Below, one piece after another: positions 32,916 to 45,020 of a DNA stretch of 64,000 nt (position 1 is its first letter; the number at the start of each line of letters is the position of its first letter). The DNA is taken from the NCBI GenBank assembly GCA_002946415.1, contig NJPS01000031.1, positions 930,001 to 994,000 on the forward strand. Reading direction: 5' to 3'. Origin of the DNA: Rutstroemia sp. NJR-2017a BVV2 (Eukaryota; Ascomycota; Leotiomycetes; Helotiales; Rutstroemiaceae). The translations under genes were made by a program, and so were the position numbers. A model generated the notes under the pieces. The model was not told the origin of the DNA and ran no database searches. It saw only the letters and a list, made by a program, of their open reading frames with translations.

Positions 32916-35900
32916 TCATTGGCTTGCAAGGTGATTGGCAGCCTAAGGATAATGTTAGAACCATGTATATAGTGTTGAGAAGCGATAATCATGAACTTAC
33001 CCTTTCCAAATTGTAATCGTACTTTTCCAATGCGGCAAGAGCATCATTCCTTGGATAACCCATACTGGTAAGATTCTTTAGAATCGGGTCATCGTGCTCT
33101 CCTGCTTCGGTCAAAGCTCTTCCGATTTGTGGCCTTTCCGGGGCTTCGGCTTTTGGAGCTTGCCCGTTCCCATTGGACTGAGATGACGCTTTGTTGGCTT
33201 CAGGTCCATCGAGTCCAGCGAAAATCGCATCCCAATCATGGTTGTCATTTACAGCTGCTGGAGAGGCCCCTGCCTGTTGCGGAGTTGAAGTAAAGTCCCC
33301 AAACCCGGAGCTATCGCCTCCGAATGAATTGTTGGCGTGTTCGCGAGGCTTTGACGGTGGTGGACTGTCAAACATAGGATTGAAGTCATCAAGGCCATTT
33401 CTTGATTCATGAACAGAAGTGGTACCGAAATCATCCTCAGCGTCGGCTTCTTTAGCATCTTCAAGGCCGTCAAAATCGGCATCGAAATCATCATCAAACG
33501 AAACCTTAGCCGGAGGGACAGGCTGTGATGAAACTTGAGGGGCTCCAAAGCCGGTTTGCGGGGCCCCGGTATTCGATGAAGTATTAGCGTGCTCTGTGTT
33601 TGGGATTTCCCTGGATGGCAACAAGCCGGAGAATTGTTGAACCTCGGAGTGTGCCTGTTCAGCGGGAGAAACAGCTTTGTCGTAAGCAGGCGGAGAAGCC
33701 TGAGCACCAGGAGTAGGAGGATCGGCCCCTGGCGTTGGCGCACCTAGAAAGTCCTTTGCACTTCCACTAGTGCTAGCGGCACCGTGCGATTGAACAGGAC
33801 TTTCCGGTGCTTTTCTAACTTCACCAGGAGAGGCTGGTGCAAAATCATCATCAAAACCACCATTCTCATTCTCACTGTCACTCTCGTCATCATTCTCCAA
33901 TTCCGAGATTGGAGGGAACTCTTTATTAAATCCAGATGGTGCTGGAGCGGCCTGTCCCTCGGTGGAGCTTGCAGTATTGGAACGCTCAGGAGCCTTGTTA
34001 GAGCTTCCGAAACCAGCAAAGGCGGCATCAAAGTCATCTTTAGCTGTGCCTGAACGCGAAAGCTGCTCCTTGGAAGCAGCAAATGGATCAGAAGCAGCTT
34101 GCTCGCTCAATGTACTACCACCTGTAGGGGTAGCGACAATGTTTGAGTTTACATCTCCTGGGAAGGCTCCAGGAATGGTGTCCTTAGTCTCTGTACCAGC
34201 AGGTGAAGCCGTCGACTTGCGATCGAGGCCTGGGGAGACAGCTCTTGTAGTATCTTGGCCTGCGTTTGAGGATCCCGTGGGAGTTGCCCCCATGTAATTC
34301 GTTGGTGTTTCGGCTCCGGTAGAATCTTCCCCGAATCTGCTGTTTGGTGCCGATACCTGTCTAGAAGAGGTCACCGAGTCAATATGATCTGGGAAGGGCA
34401 AGAAACTTGAACTCATTTGCCTCGATTCAGGTAGAGGTGGGGGTATTTCGCTCAAGCTGGGAGTAGAAAAGCCACCGCTTGTTTGCGGTCTGGTAGGAAG
34501 ATCTTGTTTGAACGAAGTTGGAGGTGGTGCTTCATGTGATACAGCAGCAACAGCAAAGGCTGGGCCGAATACGTTCTCAAATGAGCGATCAGTCGAGTGT
34601 GCCATAGGTGATGCTGCGAAAGGCGAACCTGCCTCAGATGTGCTTCCTTGGCGTTTGAAAAACGGGTTATTGGCGCTCATTGTTGAGGGTGTTGGACTTG
34701 CTACTTGAGCGGGACTCTGAGCTCTAGCTTGGACAGGACTTTGACTCCGGGCCCTAGCGGCAGCTGCAAGAGCTGCGGTATCTTCTTCGATACTCTTAGT
34801 TAAGTCCTCGGCCTCGTTTTTCAACTTATCACGTTCACTCTCATTTGTTGCTAGCTGCTTCTTATTGATTGCAACGAGCCCTTTCTGCTGACGAGCGTCC
34901 GATCTCAACTTCTCAAGAGATGGTTTAAGTTGCGCGATCTCCGCATTGACAGCTCGCATACGCACTTTCAAATTCGCATTTTCCTGTTGATCGGCCTCCA
35001 GTGCTGTGACTATCTGACGATGCTGGTTCTGAAGGTCAGTATAGGTTCCTTCAATCATTGCAATTTCCGTTTGCAACTTCTTCGTTTCATTTCGAGAAGC
35101 CGTCAATCTTTCCTCTAAGCTGCGGACATCCTTCACTTCCTGCTCATACAATGATCGGAGTTGAGCAAGACGAGCCTCAAATTGCTGCTTTTGCGAATTC
35201 GCTTGGGTCAGCTCGTTCTGTGTAGAAGCGCTTTGCCCCTGGACTTCTTGCATCTGTGTCGAGAGGGTGCCGACTTGATTTGACAAGTTAGCAAGTTCAG
35301 TAGTTTCATTTGTCAGCTTACTGCTGATTTCCGGGTCAGCATCGCCTAGAAGATCTTCACTGGCAGAAGGTTGCTGTGAAAAGCCTCGAGGAGGAGCAGA
35401 GCTACTAGATCCTCCAGTGGCATGCTGAGTGAGTGTATGTCCAAAAGAGGATGAAGGCACAAATGGCTTAAAGACGGACGACGCGTGCGATGGAGATCCT
35501 TGAGCTGGAGATGTTGGGGTCAACGGTGTGGCACTGTTCCCAAAAGGATCTGTGTTCAATTGACGGTTCGCGCCGAATGATGCAGAGCCTCCAGTTGACT
35601 GAGGTGCTTGAACGGGCGCAGCAGCAGGCGTGGAAAGCGCATCTAGACCAAACAAGTCTTCTGCAGCTGATTTCGGCATCGTTGGCGCTGGGGCGTCAAA
35701 AGCAGGTGCAGTAGTCATTGGGGCAGGCCGCACCTGGTTTCTCATACTCGGCGGAATCAGGTTTGGAGGTAAGGTAGCCGGTAAATTATCGCGACCATCC
35801 CGTTTGCCTCGCTGTTGTCGGATCAGATACATAGCAACCGCAAATTCATCTCTAGTTAGATGACCAGCAGAATTGATGTCGGCCAGATCCCAAATCTGGG

Positions 35901-37120
35901 CCAACACTTCTTCTGGCAACTTAGACTCCGAGAAGAATGGCACTGCTTCATCGCCGGTGATATATCCCCTGTTCGCTCGGTCAAGACCATTGTAAATCCC
36001 GTCGAACTTTTGTTTGTCCATTGGGCTTATAGCCCAATCACTACCGCTTGGTTGTGGAACCTGCTGGGGTGCGCTGTATGCGGGTCTGCTGAGAGGACTG
36101 TTCGCTCTCCCCTGGCCAGTACCACTGAACTGTCTAGGGATCGCCGACATGCCGTTACCAGTGGATTGGCGACTAGGACCTCTTCGTGTCGCAGCTTCAT
36201 AGAGGCCAGGGGGAAGAATATTAGGTAATGCGCGTAGTTGGCCGGTTTTGAATGAAGCTAGAAGATGCATAGCAATCACGAATTCCGTGGATGTAAGGGC
36301 TCCACGCTGTTCAGTATCCGCCAAATTCCAAATCCTTCCTAAAATTTCATTTGACAAACCAGCTCGCTCAAAGATCTGCTTGGCCTGTTCTCCCGGTAGA
36401 ATACCTCCCTGCGCCCCTGACTTCTCAAAGAGTGTTGCATATTGTGTAGATTTATCGGCAGTAAGTGGAGGCACTCTAATAGGACCGGATCCGCTGGCTT
36501 GCGGTTGTATAGCATTGGGAGGAGGCCCTGGGGGAGCCTGAAAGGTAGGGCTGGCAGGGCCGATACCTCCATCGAATTTTGGTAATGGTCCAGGTCGCAG
36601 TGCCAGCTCGGGCGTAGGATCTCGTCCAGCTTGATAGTGCCCAATTAGCCTTAATACTATTCCAAAGCCGGCCGGTGTAAGAAGTCCTCGATTCTCAGTG
36701 TCTGCGATCTGCCATATCTAAAATCCCAACAGTCAGTACCGAAGTGCAGGTGTACATGGCAGTTTGCGCTCTGTTACAACACAAGAACCAGGAGACTTAC
36801 CTCTCCTAAGATGCGTGGTTCCAATCTCGTCTTCTCGAAGAACTTTACTGCCACTTCTCCAGTCACGACTCCAATATTCTCTGTATCTGCCTGTCGGAAT
36901 AACTGCCCAAATACACGCTTCTCTTCAGGAGTAAGGTTTAAGGCCGGGGCCGCTGGAAGCTGTCAGTCAAACCTGAACTCTTATACATAGATGATAATAT
37001 CCGCAGCAATTGCAGTTATGTATAGATTTGAAGAGCTTCTTCTTGCGACAAGAGAGAAGCTTCAATAAACTCAGTGCGCGCAGGTAATGAGAGAGGCTTC
37101 TTACTGGGATCTTCGGCCAT
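32916..37120 (-). CDS. ede1: EH-domain endocytic adaptor EDE1 (Eps15-like)
   Basis: Four exons (37120-37105, 36952-36801, 36717-33001, 32942-32916), 1303 aa. Exon 1 encodes only MAEDP plus one base. Three EH domains are visible: EH1 (~8-95, NLTPEEKRVFGQLF and IWQIADTENRG), EH2 (~138-225, IWNLADTEQRGALTSTEF), and EH3 (~282-370, IWDLADINSAGHLTRDEFAVA). A long coiled coil follows (~520-700), then an extended Ser/Pro-rich disordered region with acidic DDF motifs (DDDFDADF, DDFAPAS). A C-terminal UBA domain (~1260-1303, LKNLTSMGYPRNDALAALEKYDYNLE) ends RAANHLASQ; its last helix needs the 27-nt final exon. Ede1 binds NPF cargo adaptors through EH domains and ubiquitin through UBA, and starts endocytic site formation. 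Confidence 0.95.
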
Positions 37121-37956
37121 GATGCTTTCGCGTACTCCTCAGCTGTGTTAATCCTTCTTGCTCCGATTCCTGACGATGGGATGAGAAAACTGATCACTGA
37201 AGCTTCAGGAACAATTGAGTAGGGTATAAAGAGCTCGGAAGCAATAGGGATATATCAGGTTTCAGTGTGGTTTGCTATTTAAAGACCCACGATATTGCAC
37301 AGGTCAGGTAGATAGCAGCCGTAAATTACTGGGAGACTAGTAAGGTCAACAAAGCGGGAAGCGAAAGGCGGAGAATCGGCAACATCATCTGCTTCATGCT
37401 CCAACTTATTTATGATTGGATGACAGCCACCACTTATAACGTTTTGTGCCACATTTTCCTGTCAGTTTTCGGACAGCATTGCATGGGAAACATCCGTATG
37501 ACAGACAGTAAAGGTAGAGCTAATGTACTGCACCAAAGCGCGTTGCTAGGTCGAGTTCGCAGCATGACGGAGTGTTAGCACATTGTTATTCATTATGCAG
37601 CATTTTTATATAACCCCCTGATTCTATTTTCGTTTACAAACAAATAGTTCTATTAAAATAAATAGTCTCCCAGGTTTTAGAACGGATACAGATCTAGCTA
37701 GCTCAGGGTCTTGAATAAACATCTCACTGTATTGGGTACTACGACGATTGTGTGCTATTTGAATTACAAAGATGCATTCTGATTAAAAAGAGGAAATTCC
37801 TTCATGAATTAGCTGGAAGGAAGAATGTATGCACCTGCCGAGAAACATGACGATGCTCCAAAACCTGTCCGAAGAAGCCCCATGCTACCATATCAAGTAC
37901 CAAATCTAGCCCAGCCAATATGTAATCCCACACCATATGATCCATAAAGCCATAGC
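37121..37956. other. EDE1 promoter / alpha-tubulin 3' flank
   Basis: About 840 bp without a supported gene. An AT-rich stretch at 37600-37700 resembles a 3' UTR region. Confidence 0.5.
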
Positions 37957-39766
37957 TTAGTACTCAGCCTCGGCACCATCATCACCTTCCAGGGAGTCTG
38001 TCGCAACCTCCTCGTAATCACGCTCCAAAGCCGCAAGATCTTCACGGGCCTCAGAGAATTCACCTTCCTCCATACCCTCACCAACATACCAGTGGACGAA
38101 AGCGCGCTTGGAGTACATAAGATCGAATTTGTGAGAGAGCGCGGACCACGCCTCGGCAATCGCGGTTGTGTTGGAAAGCATGCAGCTGCGAATATTATTA
38201 GCACAGAAGATGGGGAAGCATGGGATATGAAAACTTACACAGCACGGTTGACTTTAGCCAAATCACCGTTTGGAACCATTTGAGGTGGCTGGAAGCAGAT
38301 ACCAATCTTGAAACCAGTTGGGCACCAGTCAACGAATTGAATGGTGCGCTTAGTCTTCAAGGTGGCCACAGCACCGTGCACATCGTTTGGTACAACGTCA
38401 CCACGGTATAACAAACAGGTAGCCATGTATTTTCCGTTTCTTGGGTCACACTTCACCATCTGGTTGTTGGGCTCGAAGCAAGACATGGAAATTTCTTGGA
38501 CGGAGTTGGCTTCGTGAGATGCCTTTGAGGCCGAAACAACTGGTGCATAGGCAACGAGAGGGAAATGGATACGTGGGTATGGGACCAGGTTAGTTTGGAA
38601 TTCGTTAAGATCGACGTTAAGAGAACCGTCGAATCGGAGGGAGGCGGTGATGGAAGAAACAACTATGGAAAAAAGTTAAAACTGTAAACGCCACAAAATC
38701 TCATGGCTTATCTTACCTTGGGCAACCAAACGGTTCAAGTTGACGTAGTTGGGTCGCTCAAGACCAAGGTTTCTTCGGCAAATATCGTAGATAGCCTCGT
38801 TATCAACCATGAAAGAACAGTCGGAGTGCTCGAGGGTAGTGTGGGTCGTCAAGATGGAGTTGTACGGCTCAACAACGGAGGTGGCGGTTTGTGGTGCTGG
38901 GTAAACACAGAACTCGAGCTTGACTTTCTTGCCAAAGTCGACGGACAAGCGCTCCATAAGAAGGGCACCGAAACCAGAACCAGTTCCACCACCGAACGAG
39001 TGGAAAACGAGGAATCCTTGGAGACCAGAGCAGTTGTCGGCAACATGTCGAACTTTGTCCAACACTTTGTCGATCAACTCCTTACCAACGGTGTAGTGAC
39101 CACGAGCGTAGTTATTTGAGGCATCCTCCTTTCCTGTAATCATCTGCTCTGGGTGGAACAAGCTGCGGTAGGTACCGGTTCGAACCTCATCGACGACGTT
39201 TGGCTCGAGATCGCAGTAGATGGTACGTGGGACATATTTTCCTTGGCCTTTGTTGCAAACTCCTGTCAGTAAAACGTCCTCTCTTGTAGTTGTGTAATTG
39301 TATGCATACCGGTCTCAGAGAAGAAGGTGCTGAAGCCTTGGTCGGGGTCGGCGGCTTTACGCTCTTCGGTCAAGTATCCATCGGGCTATAAGTGAAGCGC
39401 ATTAGAGATATGTTCTGATCCGATGCATAGAGAATTCAAGTGGATGGAAGTCATACCTGAATACCATGCTCAAGACAGTAGAGCTGTGGCAAAAAGATGT
39501 CAAGTCAGTCAAGCAGTCCAGTAACCTCGTGTTGATTTCATCCCCCGCCTTGAAAACAATGCGATTTCTAAGTTCCCTCTCAACAACTCACCTCCCAGCA
39601 AGAGTTGGCAATTTGGCAACCAGCCTGGCCGACTATACAGGTCACAAATCAGTATATTTTCCAGATCAAAGTTATCATGCCATCATGATTAATATGCTGG
39701 AGCGGTGTGCTGCGTAGTGCAACGCGTTGAGGGAAGCTTACCGTTGATGCTAATAACTTCTCTCAT
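37957..39766 (-). CDS. Alpha-tubulin
   Basis: Seven exons (39766-39742, 39632-39592, 39483-39457, 39385-39311, 39247-38717, 38662-38239, 38185-37957) encode 450 aa, the canonical length. It starts [20 protein letters not shown], with LYCLEHGIQ in a 27-nt exon. The GTP-binding tubulin signature [12 protein letters not shown] is present, as are [16 protein letters not shown] and the alpha-specific C-terminus ending [10 protein letters not shown] with a terminal Tyr. It forms the microtubule heterodimer with beta-tubulin. Filamentous ascomycetes usually carry two alpha-tubulin genes; which one this is cannot be determined. The exon 5 acceptor ACAAAG is used rather than GACAG fifteen bases upstream, giving [11 protein letters not shown]; using the upstream one would insert five in-frame residues. 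My exon 4 boundaries (39385-39311 or one base longer) need checking at base level. Confidence 0.95.
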
Positions 39767-40180
39767 GTTTACTGTTGATAGATGAAGAGCACGAAGGTTG
39801 ATTTTTGGTCAGAAAGAAAGGAAGATGATCTTAGCAAGGAAATCTTCTTGCAAGATTGTGGTTGTCCTGCTTTTTCGGGAGATATTTGATAGTGGGGAAT
39901 GAGGAAGCACAGGGGAGGGAGGTAGAGGAATTAAATGGTCGCTTCTTTTCGGGTTTTGATCCACACATAAACAACGGGAAAATTCGAAAGGGGTGACCGC
40001 GTTGGCGACGCTCAGTCTAGTATTGATTAGGAAGCTATTGGTCCAAGCTTCCAGGAGTGCCCCACATGCATCCGATTCTTGGATCTTCGGAAAGGCACGA
40101 AAGATCAGTGAAGGCGGACTGGAAATAAGGACAGCGAAGATGGATATGAAGATATAACACAATTTTGTGCAGCAACGAAC
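39767..40180. promoter_or_regulatory. Bidirectional promoter region
   Basis: 414 bp between the alpha-tubulin start (-) and the membrane-protein start at 40181 (+), so both promoters must lie here. Pyrimidine-rich on the tubulin strand near 39895-39930. No named element identified. Confidence 0.5.
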
Positions 40181-40995
40181 ATGCGATCCCCTATACAATT
40201 CCTGTTGCCCGGCGCAATAGCTGTGCTGGCGCTGCAGATTCAACACGTATTAGCAAATACGGAGAAAGTCATATTCCTCGGTCCGCAACAGCTAAATGTA
40301 CCCCTCGAGCATCCTACCCTTGAGGATTTACATCTGGAGGCTCTCTCATCACATCATTCCTCGTTGCGAACCCATATTGAAGCCGAGTTTCCTACAGAAG
40401 AGTCGAAGCTTGGCAAGCCGTCATGGTATTTACTTCACAGACTGAAATCAGGACAGAGGTACGAGGTTCGAATATGCTGGGCTGCCACCGTAAGTTCCCC
40501 CATAGTCTTAAATCCGGTTCATCTGATTCATGCTAATGAATATCAATTTACCAGGAGCCAACCTCATTTCGGCTTGAAACATATGAACTGCCCGCTGTCT
40601 TCGAGAACCCTGATCTGATTACATCTCTCGCACAGTATTCCGAGTCCCGTCAACCTCTGTTCATGGGAACTGAAGATCGAACTCCTGATATCACAAATGT
40701 ACATCTAAAATACAAGCATAACCCAGATGAAGTTGTGTCAACGTTGTTCTTGCAGATATATGCCAAAGCAGATTATTATACGATGAATCAGACCCTCATG
40801 GAGAACGTGCCTCCCGTCTTCGTCGATATCATCCTCGATCCTTACATATTCAACATAGTTCCACGATCACTGGTGCCAACTGCCGCATACATCATCCTTC
40901 TTGCAGTTGGGAGCTGGTATCTTTCTCGATACATCATGGACTGGATATGCAGTATAGGAACAGACGAGCCCAATAATGAGAAGAAAAATTCATGA
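40181..40995 (+). CDS. Uncharacterised type I membrane protein with signal peptide
   Basis: Two exons (40181-40489, 40555-40995), 249 aa. Residues 1-25 (MRSPIQFLLPGAIAVLALQI) form a signal peptide. The luminal part contains a conserved-looking block (KPSWYLLHRLKSGQRYEVRICWAAT, split here by description) continuing EPTSFRLETYEL across the intron. A single membrane segment lies at ~205-230 (SLVPTAAYIILLAVGSWYL), followed by a short cytosolic tail ending NNEKKNS. The arrangement suggests an ER-resident protein, possibly an accessory subunit of a glycosylation or GPI machinery, but that is speculation and I do not recognise the family firmly. Confidence 0.7.
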
Positions 40996-41148
40996 GCGCA
41001 GACTCAAATACCAAAACAAATGGCTCTAAAAGAAGCCTTGCAAGCTTGCATTTACAGGATATCCGTCTATGGAAATAACAATTCCTACCCTTCCAAACGT
41101 AACGAATTTTCACCCATCACATGTCATAAGCATATCAAATTTCCGAAA

Positions 41149-42739
41149 CTACCACTGTTGTTGTTGGGAATAACCGCCTGGCTGTCCGCCGTGCGAGCCA
41201 TGCTGTCCATGCTGGGGGCCCATTGGCGGTGGAGGTGGATAGTTTCCTCCTGACATCCCAGACCCAGGCGCTCCACCATATTGTTGTGGCTGGTACCCTC
41301 CCTGTGAGCCTTGTTGATGACTTGGCGGACCTGGATATTGATGTTGTTGCGGCGGTGCGCCGTGACCAAATGATTGTTGATGTTGCGGTCCGTTATATGA
41401 TGGTCCGGAGGTTGTGCCATAGTGCTGCTGGTTTGGTGGCATGCCATGAGAAGGATTGTTAGGATCATATTGGGACGAGGGCTGTCCTTGAGAAAATGAT
41501 TGTGAGGGGTTGTGTCCTTGTGAGTATGGTTGTTGTGTTGGAGAACTGTAGGAACTATGAGAAGCATTACCAGGTTGGTAACTGCTTGGAGGAGGTGCAC
41601 CGGAATATCCTCCTTGCGGGGTGCTGTGGTTTGAATATCCGAAGTTGCTGCCCTGCTTATTTGGAGTGTTAGCATGAGACGAGATAACAGCGAGAATTAA
41701 AAATCGCATACCGATTGACCCTGGTGTCCAAACATGCCTCCTAAGCTCCCCATCAATCCGCTTTGCCCACTGTGACCACCCTGGCTCGTCTGATCGTGCT
41801 GGGTGTTCTGCGCGCTCGAGTGACTTTGTGTTTGCGAGTGATCCTGTTTCTTTCCGCCTCCCAAGAGACTGCCAGCCAAGGCGCCCACAAGTCCAGATGA
41901 TCCTCCGCTCGATGACGAGTGTGTATTGCTGTTGTTGTGGCTCGATCCTCCTCCCAAAAATGAGCTTGCCAGCCCACCAAGCCCAGATGATCCTCCGCTC
42001 GATGACGAGTGTGTATTGCTGTTGTTGTGGCTCGATCCTCCTCCCAAAAATGAGCTTGCCAGCCCACCAAGCCCAGATGCTCCTCCACTCGATGACGAGT
42101 GAGCATTGCTGTTACTGTGGCTCGATCCTCCTCCCAAGAATGAACTTGCTAGTCCACCAAGTCCTCCCAGACTACTTTGTTGGTTTCCGCCAGTTTGTTT
42201 CTTCATGTATTGGTTCATAAGAACGGACTATTCCGTACCCGCAAACATCAGCATATTATCGGCAAAGCCCATAAGTGCACACGATAGACCAAGATAAAAT
42301 GTGATAAAATGCGAAAGTAAAACTTACACCCATACCCCTCTCCCCATCCGGACCGCCCCTGGTTCCATCTGCAGGCAGTTCCCCTCCATGCTGCTGTGTA
42401 TTATCGCCAAATCCATGGTTACTTTCGTTCGCGCCCGGCAAGCCATACGGATGTTCCACTCCCTGCGGCGTCGCCTGCGGTGTCGGTCCCGTAGGTGCGG
42501 GTTGCGTAGGGGTGTCCCATTGCGATGCTCCCGTGCTCAGTTGCACGAAGTAGTATTTCTTCGACATACCGTCCCACTGGGCGATCCATCCCGCTGGTAG
42601 AGGCGGCGGCGCAAACGACGGGCCTTCTTGGCCTGGTCTGTAGGTTTGGAGAAAAACAACATGGTTAGCTGGAATTTCATCTGCGGGTTGATGAATCTGA
42701 ACGGAGAGGGAGGGGTAAATACGTTGATGGGCCGGTCAT
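41149..42739 (-). CDS. WW-domain protein with Gly/Ser- and Gln-rich repeats
   Basis: Four exons (42739-42723, 42637-42328, 42227-41712, 41652-41149), 448 aa starting MTGPSTPGQEGPSF. A WW domain spans ~residues 20-52 (LPAGWIAQWDGMSKKYYF ... QWDTP), with both Trp and the final Pro, so it should bind proline-rich ligands. The middle has three near-identical 30-residue units of the type GLGGLASSFLGGGSSHNNSN plus a Ser run. The C-terminus is Gln/Gly/Pro/Tyr-rich with prion-like composition (GYSQQQQW end). No catalytic domain. Related WW proteins with low-complexity tails occur widely in Pezizomycotina, mostly unstudied. Exon 1 is 17 nt, and the first intron has a CTAAC branch site. Confidence 0.85.
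41897..42165 (-). repeat. 90-bp tandem repeat, about three copies
   Basis: The sequence starting CTCGATCCTCCTCCCAA recurs at 41941, 42031 and 42121, a 90-bp period. Units differ by only a few bases and remain in frame, encoding 30 residues each in the WW-domain gene. Confidence 0.92.
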
Positions 42740-43401
42740 TTTGGATGCGTTCTTTTGGCACCTGGTGTTCTTGAATAGAGCGACAGGAGAAATATCTCTC
42801 TCAAAAATTCGAGAAATAAATAAGGGAGAACAGGAAATATTGGGTTGAAAAAAGAAGGGTTGGGTGTGATGTCGTTGGACAAGACAAAGCGGCTGTGCCC
42901 CGCCAAAAAAGATCAGCCAGATCAGCCAGATCAGCCAGTCAGTGATTCAGCCACAATTGGCCTCTTTTTTCGATAGAAGCACCATTTGACTTCAGCTGGA
43001 CAAGGGATCTGGTTTCAGGAGATGATGTGGCAGGAGAGATTTTATCATGTGTGTACTCGTAGTCTGCTATATTGCACTCCATCTCTGTCTGTCGATTATT
43101 TTCATCTCGTATGGAGATGTTTACGTGCATCTTGAGGGCCGTCGTGTTTGCTGATGACTACTCAAGTGTTACAGTAACCTTACAGCGCGGTTAGTCCCCC
43201 GCGTTCAGCAATTTCGTCATTTTTGGAAATCAATCAACTGCCCAATCCAGCCACTGAACCAGGAATTACAAATACCGGTACAGAGGCAACTACGCATGAT
43301 ATCTTGTAGGTAACTTCTATCTACCCAGCTCATCGGAAAGCAATCTTTAATCATTTGCTTCATCAAATTTCAATTTTCACTTCTCAATCTCCAATTTCAT
43401 C
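42740..43401. other. Divergent promoter region with short tandem repeat
   Basis: Shared upstream region of the WW-domain (-) and glutathione transferase (+) genes. Three copies of the 9-bp unit ATCAGCCAG lie at 42912-42938. No further element recognised. Confidence 0.6.
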
Positions 43402-44709
43402 ATGAGCTCATCTCATCCCGATGCCGACCTGCATCCGCATGCGACGGGTCTCGCGGCCAAAATGGTCGAGGAGCATTCCAAGGAGGAGCCTTTGAAGCTA
43501 TATAGCGGATGGGTAAGTTCTATAGCTTTTATTCGTCTTGGCTTGATCGGCTTTGGGGAGCATTGTAGGTCCAATTCCCTGATTGATAGTGAGAAGTTAC
43601 CCCTCAGCACATGGCTTCTGGAAGTCTGGGATTTATCAAATTGGCTCTGAAGTGTTAGCAAGCTTTATTTGGTACCAATTCGGTCTTTGGTCGCTGTAGG
43701 AATACGACCTCTCCTCTTTGTCTGGTATAGCTGGCTGGCATATCAAGACTTACCGACCCTCTCATTCGTCTTCTCCAAGTTGTTCAAACATTCATATTCC
43801 CTCGATAATTTAGACAATAGAGAACAACTTATTCAAGTGAGAGAACAACTCATTCAAGTGAAATGGGCAACAATCCATGGCCGTGTCATCGAACGAGCCG
43901 ACTCCTCTATTCTCTCTGGTCTACAGAACATAACCTCACAACCAAATAGTTCTGCCCCTTCGTCCAGCGCGTCCTCCTCGTCCTTCTCGAGAAGAAAATC
44001 CCCTTCCAATACGTCGAAGTAAACCCCTACCACAAACCTGAGTCTCTCCTAAAACTCAATCCCCGAGGACTCGTCCCAACACTCGCATATGAAGGAAAAG
44101 CCCTCTACGAGAGTAATGTGATCTGCGAATTCCTTGAAGATGCATATCCTTCGCATTGGCCCCGTCTACTTCCTCGCGAACCTTTCGAGAAAGCCAGGAT
44201 GAGAATTTGTATGGAATTTCCTTTGGTGGCTTAAAGGTAGAGAAATAAAATAGGGACTGACAAATCCTCTAGGGATGGACTTCATAACCTCCCGTATAAT
44301 TCCGGCCTACCACCGCTTCCTCCAATACCAACCCACCTCCCCCAATGACCCCAAACTCTCCGAACATCGCTCCCAATTCCTCTCGCACCTCAAGTCCTTC
44401 ACCACCGAAATGGACGCCTCCGGTCCGTATTTCAACGGTTCTGAGCCCTCTCTCATCGATTTCTGCCTCGCACCATGGGCCGTACGACTTTGGGTGTTCG
44501 ATGAATTCAAAGGCGGGCTGGGGATTGAAGAATTGGGTGACAAGAGAGAAAGGTGGCAGAAATGGGCAAAGGCGATCGAGGAGAGAGATAGTGTCAAGAT
44601 GAGTATGAGTGAGAGGGAGCATTACCTACCGATTTATAAGAGATATGCGGATGATAAGGCGCAAAGTGAGTTGGCGAAGGCGACGAGGGAGGGGAAGGGT
44701 GTGCCGTGA
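43402..44709 (+). CDS. Glutathione transferase, omega-like
   Basis: Three exons (43402-43512, 43950-44208, 44273-44709), 268 aa. The thioredoxin-like N-terminal domain reads KLYSGW-FCPFVQR across the first intron, with Cys in the CPF motif as the expected catalytic residue of omega-type enzymes. It continues with NPRGLVPTLAYEGKALYESNVICEFLE, the glutathione-binding cis-Pro and Glu-Ser pair. The C-terminal helical domain includes DFCLAPWAVRLW. Omega-type enzymes use glutathione for thiol transfer and dehydroascorbate or quinone reduction; the substrate here is unknown. Intron 1 is 437 nt, far longer than its neighbours, and contains a 21-bp tandem duplication. No targeting signal seen. Confidence 0.9.
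43819..43860 (+). repeat. 21-bp tandem duplication inside the glutathione transferase intron 1
   Basis: Two copies beginning AGAGAACAACTTATTCAAG (43819-43839) and 43840-43860, with one mismatch. Confidence 0.85.
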
Positions 44710-45020
44710 GTGGGAGATACTATGGATGTGTTGAGAGGAATAAGGGTCTAGGGTATCTTGATGCTGGAATTAATGTTCAATGTTCATGAGGGATACAGAT
44801 TTGATATAAGAATATGATTGCATCAAAAAAGATATTCTAAAGGCCGTCTCAAAAGTGCAGGACCATCTGTCCAGCAAGATGGTACTGCATTTCAGCTATT
44901 CCTATCCCATCCTCTGACTGGTAAGTATAGCACGGTCTATTTCTAGGAGCCAGAAGCCGTCTCACTCGTCGCACTCAGCTTTCTCATCGCCATCCATCAA
45001 TCCATCCATCCTATCTACTG
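44710..45020. other. Convergent 3' flanks
   Basis: Non-coding spacer between the glutathione transferase and the secreted repeat-protein genes. CATCCATC-type short repeats near 44990-45010. Confidence 0.55.

Noticed and set aside
39301..39720. Plus-strand 83-codon frame over alpha-tubulin introns
   Set aside because: Lies across exons 2-4 of alpha-tubulin on the other strand and has no independent support.
42912..42938. CRISPR-like short repeats
   Set aside because: Three adjacent 9-bp copies without spacers are a simple tandem repeat; the organism is a eukaryote.
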